From Bryobacterales bacterium (GTDB lineage: Bacteria; Acidobacteriota; Terriglobia; Bryobacterales; Bryobacteraceae), in assembly GCA_003139735.1 (NCBI GenBank), contig PLGA01000595.1:420-7138 (forward strand): a DNA stretch of 6,719 bases, read 5' to 3'. The notes under the pieces were generated by a model that saw nothing but the letters and a program-made list of their open reading frames with translations, was not told where the DNA came from and did no database searches. This document shows positions 1 through 6,335 of this stretch, piece after piece. Position 1 is the first letter of the stretch; every line of letters starts with the position of its first letter. A program made the position numbers and the translations under genes.

Positions 1-23
1 CCCGACCCCTACGGCGGATGCGC
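1..23. repeat. Partial copy of a dispersed palindromic repeat (right half)
   Basis: These 23 bases are identical to 2625-2647, which form the right arm and right flank of the palindromic element inside the PTPS-related gene. Only the right part is visible because the window begins here. The match breaks at position 24. The copy lies one base beyond the stop codon of the minus-strand glycosyltransferase (stop at 25-27), so it is 3' of that gene. The 8-mer CCCTACGG occurs inside the copy (7-14) and again at 23-30, where it carries the stop codon. A complete palindrome would form a strong hairpin at the 3' end of the minus-strand transcript, but this cannot be confirmed without the sequence to the left. 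Confidence 0.8.
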
Positions 24-24
24 C

Positions 25-1803
25 CTACGGACCAGGGGCAATGTTGTAAACAAAAATCGAGCTGCCTATTTTTGCAACAGGCGGGTAGTTCGTAATCCAC
101 GCGAACGGCCCCTGGGTATGCGGGGTGACGTCGAAGTTGCCCGGGATCGCGTAGTATGCGGCCCGGCCGGGCCCGCGCGTGACGGTAAAAGGGGACGGCA
201 TAGCGCGATCATACGCGCTGATGGCCACCCAACCGCCGGTCTTGAGATACGGCTGCAATTCATGAAATGGCGGAAGGCCGGCGTTGGCGAGATCGGCCGT
301 GCCAAAGTAAGCGATTGAAACCTCGCGCACGTTGTGAGCGCGCAGCCATTTCGACAGGCGGCCGAGGTCCTGGCCCCAATCCAGGTCGGAATCCACCTCG
401 ACCCGCTCCGGTTGCCGGGACGCCAAAATGTTGAAATATGCGAGGTAGTTGGGGTGCGCCAGAACCGAGGATGCCACGACGCCCAGCACGGCGGCGGCGG
501 CCAAGACCCGGCAAGCGCCTCGCCGCACATTGCAACGCCAAAGCCAACACACGGCATAGCCGCTGACGATCGCGAGCAGGGGATAAACAGCGAGAATATG
601 GCGCAGCCCTATACTGATGCGGCTGAACAATGCGGTAGTGAGAATCACGAAGGCGAACAAGCCCGCGGCGGTTGCCAGGCAAACGCCGCGCTTACGCAAC
701 TGGAGACCCAAGAGGAATGCTCCGGCGAAAGAAAGCAGAAGAAAGGGCAGCGGTGTCTTTAGCAGGAGCATTACGGGGAAGAAGTACCACCAGCCGCTCT
801 TCCGCCATTCGCCGAGGAAGAATGCGGTGTGCCCCCCGTTATTGTGGGCCGCCAACTCCATCAGGCTTCGGGGCAACTGTCCGGCGGGGACGCGCATATC
901 GAGCAGCGCGTTCACCACGCTCTTCACAGCGGGGACGCCGTGGAACAGGCGATCCATGGCGGGATGGGGAGGAGGGCCGAGAATGGGTTGCATGGAAAAC
1001 AGATAACTGGCCCAAATTACGAAGTACGCCGCCAGGGAGGCGATCGCCAGGTTGCGTGCAGTTTCCGCGAAGCGGCGGCGGGCGAAAGCGTGTCCAAACG
1101 CGAATTGCAGGAGCAACAACGCGCCCGCGCAAGCAGGCAAGAATACCAAGGCGGAGAATTTGGACGCTACCGCAAGCCCTGTGGCGACTCCCAACGCCAG
1201 GCTCCGCCGGAGGCCAGGTTTTTCCAGCCACAGAGCGAAGCAGAAAAGCGCCAGGCAAACGGTGGCCGCGCATGCCATATCGGTCGTGGCCAGAGCGGCA
1301 TGGGCCAGGACAGGCGGAAGCAGGCTAAAGAGCAGAAGCGAGACTAAAGCGGCCCTTTGGCCACCCAAGCGATGGCTCCAGAACCAGACTACGGCGCAGG
1401 CCAGCAGGAAAAACGGCAGCGTGCCCAGGCGCGCCAGCATCAGGTTTCGCTCATAACGCCCGCCAGCATAGAGAATCCCATTGCCGAGTTGTACGGCGTC
1501 CCCGGCGGCCGGCGGCTGCAACCCGGCCGCGTAGGGTCCGAGTGCGACCAACAACCGCGCCAGCGGGGGATGCTGCAATTCGATGGTGTAGATGCCCTGC
1601 CGCAGCAACTGCATCCCACATGCGATGTGAAACGGTTCGTCGAAGGTCGCGGTGAATTCAGCGTAGGTGGAAACAATGCGCGCCACGGCAATACACACGA
1701 TCAAGACCGCCGCGATGCCATACCACGGCCTCCGCGGGCGCGCGGACGGCGCCGGCGGCTCCGGGCAGGTTCGGCCGAGGACAGCTTTGGCAAGCGCTTC
1801 CAT
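25..1803 (-). CDS. GT-C membrane glycosyltransferase, ArnT/PMT-like (GT39/GT83 type)
   Basis: Predicted integral inner-membrane glycosyltransferase of 592 residues. By family it would transfer a sugar from a polyprenyl-phosphate donor to an acceptor on the outer face of the membrane. After a short basic N-terminus there is a first membrane helix (about 27-46), then the acidic pair of the first external loop, Asp55-Glu56 in FDEPFH, which is the usual catalytic position in GT-C enzymes. HPPLARLL (78-85) follows, a pattern typical of the ArnT/PMT group. Further helices run to about residue 450, with TTD at 173-175 and RISIGLRHILAVYP near 395. A non-membrane C-terminal part (about 458-592) carries DSDLDWGQD (471-479). 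I chose the ATG at 1803 because it overlaps the upstream stop as TGATG and has GAGG 11 bases upstream. An ATG at 1839 would add 12 residues and overlap the upstream gene by 37 bases, but it has no visible ribosome binding site. The stop is TAG at 25-27. The sugar and acceptor cannot be named. Confidence 0.88.
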   Translation of the reverse strand: MEALAKAVLGRTCPEPPAPSARPRRPWYGIAAVLIVCIAVARIVSTYAEFTATFDEPFHIACGMQLLRQGIYTIELQHPPLARLLVALGPYAAGLQPPAAGDAVQLGNGILYAGGRYERNLMLARLGTLPFFLLACAVVWFWSHRLGGQRAALVSLLLFSLLPPVLAHAALATTDMACAATVCLALFCFALWLEKPGLRRSLALGVATGLAVASKFSALVFLPACAGALLLLQFAFGHAFARRRFAETARNLAIASLAAYFVIWASYLFSMQPILGPPPHPAMDRLFHGVPAVKSVVNALLDMRVPAGQLPRSLMELAAHNNGGHTAFFLGEWRKSGWWYFFPVMLLLKTPLPFLLLSFAGAFLLGLQLRKRGVCLATAAGLFAFVILTTALFSRISIGLRHILAVYPLLAIVSGYAVCWLWRCNVRRGACRVLAAAAVLGVVASSVLAHPNYLAYFNILASRQPERVEVDSDLDWGQDLGRLSKWLRAHNVREVSIAYFGTADLANAGLPPFHELQPYLKTGGWVAISAYDRAMPSPFTVTRGPGRAAYYAIPGNFDVTPHTQGPFAWITNYPPVAKIGSSIFVYNIAPGP

Positions 1804-3632
1804 CAGGCTAAACGCCTCGCCGGGCGGTGGAGCAGCCATGAGAGCAGAAGGCCCAAAATCGCGATCGCACTAACGACCGCACCCGTAATCTCCGATATTC
1901 CGTAGGGCATGCTCAGCCGCACCTCGGTTTCACCGGCCGGGACGCGGATCTCCACCAGCCCTTGCGGTGAGGAGGCGCGAACCGCCAAAGACCGGCCGTC
2001 CGGGTCCCGCGCGATCCAACCGGGAAAGTAGAACTGTCTCACGGCGACCCAGCTTGCGGCGTCCTCGGCGATGCGAAAGACGATGTCGCGGGCCTGCCAT
2101 TGTTGCACAACCGCCGAACCGCCATCGACGGCTACCTGAGCCTCGCTCTCGGACAGGGGAATGCCGCGCAGGCTAATGAGTTTGGGATCCGTCCATTGAG
2201 CCCAAGCGGTGATGAGGTAGTCGAGGTTGACGGCGCCCTTGGCGGCAATCCAGGGAGATTGATAACCCATGCTGCGCGCGATGGGGAAACTCCAGCCGGC
2301 GACCAGCAGGAAGGTCCCGGCCGCCAAGACGGTGGTTCGCCAATCGTGGATTCGGCGCAGGCCATCCACGGCCAGAGCGGCCAGCGCCGCGACGGCCAGC
2401 GTCAGGAGCACGTTGAGCCGGGAAGGAAACTGAATGGCCTGCAAAGGAGGCAGCATTTTCCAAATCGCGCCGCTCACGGGAAGCATCATGATCACGCTCA
2501 AAGCCGCCAGGCTGCTCCAGTAAACGCTCTCGCGAAGGCGGTCTCTAAACATCGCGTCGTTATTGTTTGCGCAAGGAGCACTCGTTGGCGGCGCAGTTCG
2601 ACTGCCGGGTAGGGGTCGGGCATGCCCGACCCCTACGGCGGATGCGCAATTACTTATGACGTTATGTTTACTTGACGAGAGGAGAGCGATTAGAAAGAAG
2701 CCAGCCGCTACCGCGGCGGTCCATGCCGTCAACCAGGATAACGACCGCAGGAATGCGTCCGAACCGGGCAAGAACAGAAAATTGCGGTAATACAGGTAGT
2801 CCGGCCGCGTCTCGATCAGCTTGTAAGGAGAAATGTATTTCTGGTACGCCAGCGCCGGCAACAAATAAAAGCTGGCCAGGGCCGCGCCGAACAGCATGGA
2901 AAGAACCAGCTCCGTCACCGCCCTCACTCTGCGCCGCAGACCGCTCAAGAACCATGCATACAGCAGCGGGACGGGCGAGAACATCAGGGCCGTAAACAGG
3001 TGAGTCACCAGGAGCAACGCATAGGCGATGCCGAAGCCCCGGAGCGCCGAGACGGTCCGGCGGCGGACCGCGCGCCGGGCGAAATATAAGAGGAGGGGAA
3101 GCCAGGCGAACGCCCATAATTCGGCCAGGGCGGTGCGCGTGTAGAGGTCTGTCTTGATGTGATATGGGGCAGCCATATAGACGAGCGCCCCAATGGCGGG
3201 CGCCCAAATGCCGCCCACCAAGTCCTTCAGCCAGATATAGGCCGCCACGCCGGAAATCACCAGCGCGAGCCAAAGGGAGATGCCCAATTCCGCGGATTCG
3301 CGGCCGGGCGCCAGGGTCAGGACGCGGAACACGGCGGCCACATAATAGGGCAAGGGACCGTAAACGAAAAAATCGGGACTGCCTAGCCCCCCATTCATGC
3401 CCAGCAGCCACCGCGGATAGACTTCGCCGGACCACAATTGCTGCGCGAAGCACCGGTACCACGAGAGGTGTTCCGCGGAATCCATGCCAAACGGAAGGCC
3501 GAATCGGATGATGGGAATGGAAAGCAGCAGACTGGCGGCAACCAGAACAAAAAAGGGGGCAAACCGCCGCGACAGATTAGCCTCCTCCGTTGGAATCATG
3601 CGAATTCCCAGTCCTCGCACGCCTTCTTCCAT
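1803..3632 (-). CDS. PTPS-related / YfhO-like multi-pass membrane protein carrying an in-frame repeat insertion
   Basis: A 609-residue polytopic membrane protein resembling the family misleadingly named 6-pyruvoyl-tetrahydropterin synthase-related, which are GT-C-like membrane proteins rather than pterin enzymes. Visible signs are a first helix (about 24-44), an external loop with Asp51 and His55 (GMDSAEHL), YPRW at 72-75, the aromatic stretch DFFVYGPLPYY at 87-97, and PYHIKTDLYTR from 156 followed by ALAELWAFAWLPLLLY. About eleven helices reach residue 450. A soluble segment (about 455-578) containing FYFPGW and VPAGETEV resembles the C-terminal part of YfhO proteins, and a last helix lies at about 579-601. 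Residues 329-355 come from a palindromic repeat segment in the loop between helices at about 298-318 and 371-393; the frame stays open. The ATG at 3632 has GGGGA a few bases upstream; ATG at 3599 would remove 11 residues. Its stop overlaps the next start as TGATG, implying coupled translation. The substrate is unknown; a role in glycan or lipid-linked sugar transfer is inferred from the neighbours. Confidence 0.85.
   Translation of the reverse strand: MEEGVRGLGIRMIPTEEANLSRRFAPFFVLVAASLLLSIPIIRFGLPFGMDSAEHLSWYRCFAQQLWSGEVYPRWLLGMNGGLGSPDFFVYGPLPYYVAAVFRVLTLAPGRESAELGISLWLALVISGVAAYIWLKDLVGGIWAPAIGALVYMAAPYHIKTDLYTRTALAELWAFAWLPLLLYFARRAVRRRTVSALRGFGIAYALLLVTHLFTALMFSPVPLLYAWFLSGLRRRVRAVTELVLSMLFGAALASFYLLPALAYQKYISPYKLIETRPDYLYYRNFLFLPGSDAFLRSLSWLTAWTAAVAAGFFLIALLSSSKHNVISNCASAVGVGHARPLPGSRTAPPTSAPCANNNDAMFRDRLRESVYWSSLAALSVIMMLPVSGAIWKMLPPLQAIQFPSRLNVLLTLAVAALAALAVDGLRRIHDWRTTVLAAGTFLLVAGWSFPIARSMGYQSPWIAAKGAVNLDYLITAWAQWTDPKLISLRGIPLSESEAQVAVDGGSAVVQQWQARDIVFRIAEDAASWVAVRQFYFPGWIARDPDGRSLAVRASSPQGLVEIRVPAGETEVRLSMPYGISEITGAVVSAIAILGLLLSWLLHRPARRLA
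2568..2649. repeat. Direct-repeat-bounded segment containing the palindrome (candidate in-frame insertion)
   Basis: TGCGCAA occurs at 2568-2574 and again at 2643-2649, exactly 75 bases apart, with the palindrome between them. Removing one copy plus the intervening bases would delete exactly 25 codons and join the protein as SNCA-NNND; the residues Cys-Ala are present at both ends (329-330 and 354-355). This is the pattern expected of an insertion with a short target duplication that keeps the frame. A caution is that TGCGC also belongs to the copy at 1-23, so part of the direct repeat may be intrinsic to the element. Confidence 0.6.
2609..2636. repeat. Perfect 28-bp palindrome inside a coding gene
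   Basis: The 14-base arm GTAGGGGTCGGGCA is followed directly by its exact reverse complement, centred between 2622 and 2623. The transcript could fold into a GC-rich stem of about 12 pairs closed by CAUG. No T-run follows on either strand, so this is not an ordinary terminator. In the minus-strand gene it is read as AVGVGHARPLP (about residues 332-342), a Gly/Pro-rich stretch unlike the surrounding hydrophobic protein. The right arm and its flank recur at 1-23, which marks it as a dispersed element. Confidence 0.92.
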
Positions 3633-3656
3633 TTAGTCCCCAGTTAGGTATCAAAG
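3633..3656. other. 24-bp divergent intergenic gap
   Basis: This gap separates the start codons of the two divergent gene groups. It is too short to hold two promoters, and I could not recognise a convincing -35/-10 pair on either strand in it or close beside it. It does contain candidate ribosome binding sites: GGGGA on the minus strand for the gene starting at 3632, and TTAGGT on the plus strand ahead of GTG 3657. The promoters probably lie inside the opposite genes' 5' ends, or the start of the plus-strand gene lies further in. Confidence 0.5.
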
Positions 3657-4769
3657 GTGCTGAAAGGCAGTGGAGGGAGGGATTTTCTGCCCAGGCCGCA
3701 AATTCTGGTCGAGCGTCAAGAGCCCAAGACGGCGAGGCTCACGGCGACGGGTACCCGCACGCGCCATCTGCTCGTGCCGCGGCCCTATCCCCGCAAGTTG
3801 TCCATCGTCATCCCGATGTACAACGAGGAATCGGCCATTCCGATGCTTCGCGCGGCGGTGGACGCGTTTCTAAAGGAGTTGCAGGCGGACGGCGAGGTGA
3901 TTCTGGTCAATGACGGAAGCTCCGATTCGACCATTGAACTCATCCTCGACTGGGCGCTTGAGGACCAGCGGATAAAAATCATCCAGCTTTCTCGAAATTT
4001 TGGACATCAGATGGCGGCCACGGCGGGTTTGGACTACGCCTCGGGTGACGCGGTGGTGCTGATCGACGCCGATCTGCAGGACCCTTTGCCGGTGATTCAT
4101 CGGATGATCGAGCGGTATTGCGAAGGGTACGATGTCGCCTACGGGCAGCGGCAGAAACGTTCGGGCGAGACGGTCTTTAAGCGCGCCACGGCATGGATGT
4201 TCTATCGGATCATGAAAGTCCTGGTGGACCAGGAGCTTCCGGTGGATTCCGGCGATTTCCGGCTGATGTCGCGGCGCTGCCTGGAAGGCCTCCGCCAGAT
4301 GCGGGAAACGCACCGGTTTTTGCGCGGCATGACGGCTTGGGTAGGGTACCCGCAGGCGGCTGTCAGGTATTCGCGGGAGCCGCGCGCGGCAGGCGAGACC
4401 AAATACCCGTTGCGGAAAATGCTGGCCTTTGCCTGGACCGCGGCTACGTCCTTCTCTACCGTGCCGCTCAGGATCACGTTCCACCTCGGCCTGCTCGTGG
4501 GAGCATTCAGCGTAGAGGAGGCCGTTCGCTCCATTCTGTCGCACGTCTTCGGGTGGTTTACAGTCACCGGCTGGAGCTCGCTGATGGTGGTCATCACCGG
4601 AATCGGCAGCGCCCTGTTAGTGAGCGTGGGGATTCTGGGAGAGTACGTCGGAAGATTATACGAACAGGTGAAGGAGAGGCCGATCTATCTGGTCACTGAC
4701 ACGTATAACATCGAGTCCCGCCTGGCGGCCGGGGTGAAGAGCGAAGCGCGCAGCCATCCCGCAAGGTAA
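3657..4769 (+). CDS. Polyprenyl-phosphate glycosyltransferase, GtrB/ArnC/DPM1-like (GT2)
   Basis: A 370-residue GT-A fold enzyme predicted to move a sugar from a nucleotide-sugar to polyprenyl phosphate at the cytoplasmic face of the inner membrane, producing the donor for GT-C enzymes. The catalytic domain (about 47-255) shows VIPMYNEE (51-58), VNDGSSD (84-90), the metal-binding DADLQDP (137-143), SGDFRLM (198-204), RFLRG (220-224) and ETKYPL (247-252). Two C-terminal hydrophobic segments follow (about 268-300 and 305-328), then GILGEYVGRLYEQVKERP, typical of GtrB-type enzymes. Glu287-Glu288 sit within the first hydrophobic segment, which is unusual. The start is GTG at 3657, the first start after an in-frame TAG at 3645. 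The 46 residues before KLSIVIP look unconserved, so the real start may be internal, for example GTG 3774; a GGAGGGAGGGA tract lies at 3672-3682. The next gene begins 18 bases after the stop, suggesting an operon. The sugar cannot be told from the sequence. Confidence 0.93.
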   Translation: MLKGSGGRDFLPRPQILVERQEPKTARLTATGTRTRHLLVPRPYPRKLSIVIPMYNEESAIPMLRAAVDAFLKELQADGEVILVNDGSSDSTIELILDWALEDQRIKIIQLSRNFGHQMAATAGLDYASGDAVVLIDADLQDPLPVIHRMIERYCEGYDVAYGQRQKRSGETVFKRATAWMFYRIMKVLVDQELPVDSGDFRLMSRRCLEGLRQMRETHRFLRGMTAWVGYPQAAVRYSREPRAAGETKYPLRKMLAFAWTAATSFSTVPLRITFHLGLLVGAFSVEEAVRSILSHVFGWFTVTGWSSLMVVITGIGSALLVSVGILGEYVGRLYEQVKERPIYLVTDTYNIESRLAAGVKSEARSHPAR

Positions 4770-4787
4770 AGACAGTTGCAGGTAAAG

Positions 4788-6290
4788 ATGCCGATCTCCG
4801 AACAAGAGGCGGAACTCACCCGTGTGAGGCCGGTATCGAGGGCCTTTTCTTCGTATGTCTGGCCGATAGCGGCAGCGGCGATGGCGGTGTTTTACCTGGC
4901 GACTTCGATCTATATCGCCGCGCATCGTTTGTTCTGGTACGACGAACTGTTCACGGTCCTGATTTCGCGGCTCCCGAACACCGCAACCATACTGGACGCT
5001 CTCAGCCATGCCGATAACAACATGCCGGCGCCCTACTTCCTGGTGGTGCATGCTTTCTTGAAGCTGCTTCCCCAGGCCGAAGTGGCCGCGCGGCTGCCAT
5101 CCGCACTGGCCTGGGTCTTGGGCCTGCTGATTTCAGCCGATTGCGCCCGCCGCCTCACCGACAGCCTGCACGGCTTGATGGCTGCCGCGTTCCTGGGCTG
5201 CACCTTGACTCCGTACTACGGCTATGAGGCGCGGTCTTACGGCATTTACTTCATGTTTGCGGCGCTCGGTTTCTGGGTCTGGAGCCAGACGCGTAAGGAG
5301 AGCTGGAGCGCGGCCGCATTATTCGGAGCGATCCTGTGCGCCGGCGTCTTGTTCCACTATTACATGGTTCTGTGCCTGGTTCCTTTTGCCGCATGGGAGG
5401 CCGTTCACTGGAAGCCATGGCGGTTGCCTTCGCCCAAGCTATTGGCGGGCTGTCTGGGAATCGCCGGCGCAGCGGCTTTGCTCGCACGCCAGATATTCGG
5501 AGCGAACAAGTACGCGGCGTTTTTTTGGTCCAAGCCGACGTTGTATGGACTGCGCGGCGTTTTTTCGGAACTTATTCCGGACGGCCTATTCCTGCTGGCT
5601 CTCCTCATGATTCTTATCGCCCTGCGCGGGCCCGAGCGCAACACGGCAGTGGCGCCCATGCAGGCAGCGGAATCGGCGGGCTGGCTGTGCCTGCTGATCC
5701 CCTTTGCCGGATATCTTCTGGCTTTGAGCGTGACCAACGCCTTCGTGGCGCGGTACTTCCTAGGGATGATGCCGGGGCTGGCGATCGCCTTTGCCTGCTG
5801 GTTCCACCGCCAGTTTCCCGGCGCGCCGCGGGTTTCAACGGGTGTATTGCTGTTGTTGACCGCGGTCGGTCTATACGGCCAACTGGCGGCTGTGCGTCAC
5901 CCGGAGTCGATTCAACAGTTCGATCAGCAAACGCAAACCAGGCGGATGCTTGAGTTGGAAAACGGGTTGCGATCCGAAGGTAAGCGCTACTTTCTATGTT
6001 CCACCGGTATGCTCTACGTGGAGTTGGATTACTACTCCAGTCAGCCCGGCGATTACCGTCTGTTGATTCCCCCGGAGAAGGATCTGCAGGCGCTCAATAC
6101 CGTGCGCTATGCGATGGGCCTGGCGCGCTATTATCCGTTTCGGTTCTGGACTCTTGAGGATCTCAAGCTGCATGCGCGGGAAACGGCATTAATACAGCCC
6201 TCCGCGACCACTTTGAACCTGCTGGAGAGCGCCGGGATTCGGAGCATCACTCGCTATCGCGGTTCTCTCGAAGTGGCCTACCTCGAATGA
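4788..6290 (+). CDS. GT-C membrane glycosyltransferase, PMT_2-like (GT39/GT83 type)
   Basis: A 500-residue polytopic membrane protein predicted to use a polyprenyl-phosphate sugar outside the inner membrane. The first helix (about 25-45) leads into an external loop with FWYDELFTV, where Asp52-Glu53 is the expected GT-C catalytic pair. ARLPSALAWVLGLL (101-114) and YGYEARSYGIYF (144-155) are signature stretches of this family. Hydrophobic segments continue to about residue 366 and are followed by a soluble C-terminal part of about 130 residues (RHPESIQQF to the end), rich in aromatic residues. The ATG at 4788 has AGG five bases before the spacer; TTG at 4776 would add four residues and is less likely. 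It lies 18 bases after the GT2 gene, its likely supplier of donor lipid, and 45 bases before the methyltransferase gene. It differs clearly from the other GT-C protein in the window in its loops and C-terminus, so the two are not recent duplicates. The acceptor is unknown. Confidence 0.88.
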   Translation: MPISEQEAELTRVRPVSRAFSSYVWPIAAAAMAVFYLATSIYIAAHRLFWYDELFTVLISRLPNTATILDALSHADNNMPAPYFLVVHAFLKLLPQAEVAARLPSALAWVLGLLISADCARRLTDSLHGLMAAAFLGCTLTPYYGYEARSYGIYFMFAALGFWVWSQTRKESWSAAALFGAILCAGVLFHYYMVLCLVPFAAWEAVHWKPWRLPSPKLLAGCLGIAGAAALLARQIFGANKYAAFFWSKPTLYGLRGVFSELIPDGLFLLALLMILIALRGPERNTAVAPMQAAESAGWLCLLIPFAGYLLALSVTNAFVARYFLGMMPGLAIAFACWFHRQFPGAPRVSTGVLLLLTAVGLYGQLAAVRHPESIQQFDQQTQTRRMLELENGLRSEGKRYFLCSTGMLYVELDYYSSQPGDYRLLIPPEKDLQALNTVRYAMGLARYYPFRFWTLEDLKLHARETALIQPSATTLNLLESAGIRSITRYRGSLEVAYLE

Positions 6291-6335
6291 GATCCTCTGG
6301 AGAGAGAATTGCTTGACGGTAGGACAGCCGCCATT

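Noticed and set aside
672..1328. Long open frame on the plus strand opposite the first glycosyltransferase gene
   Set aside because: It is antisense to a well-supported membrane-protein gene, its product is an Arg/Gly/Pro-rich sequence with no recognisable domain, and such frames are common in GC-rich DNA.
2609..2636. Palindrome read as a rho-independent terminator
   Set aside because: No T-run follows on either strand and it lies in the middle of an intact coding gene.
2668..3462. 264-codon minus-strand frame overlapping the PTPS-related gene
   Set aside because: It lies in another frame of the same strand, and its residues do not form membrane helices or known motifs. It is not evidence of a frameshift, since the main frame is open throughout with family motifs on both sides.
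3870..4544. 224-codon open frame on the minus strand opposite the GT2 gene
   Set aside because: The GT2 frame carries every expected motif; the antisense product is rich in Arg/His with no recognisable fold.
4776..4790. TTG 4776 as the start of the second GT-C gene
   Set aside because: ATG at 4788 is a better codon with an AGG at good distance; the difference is only four residues.
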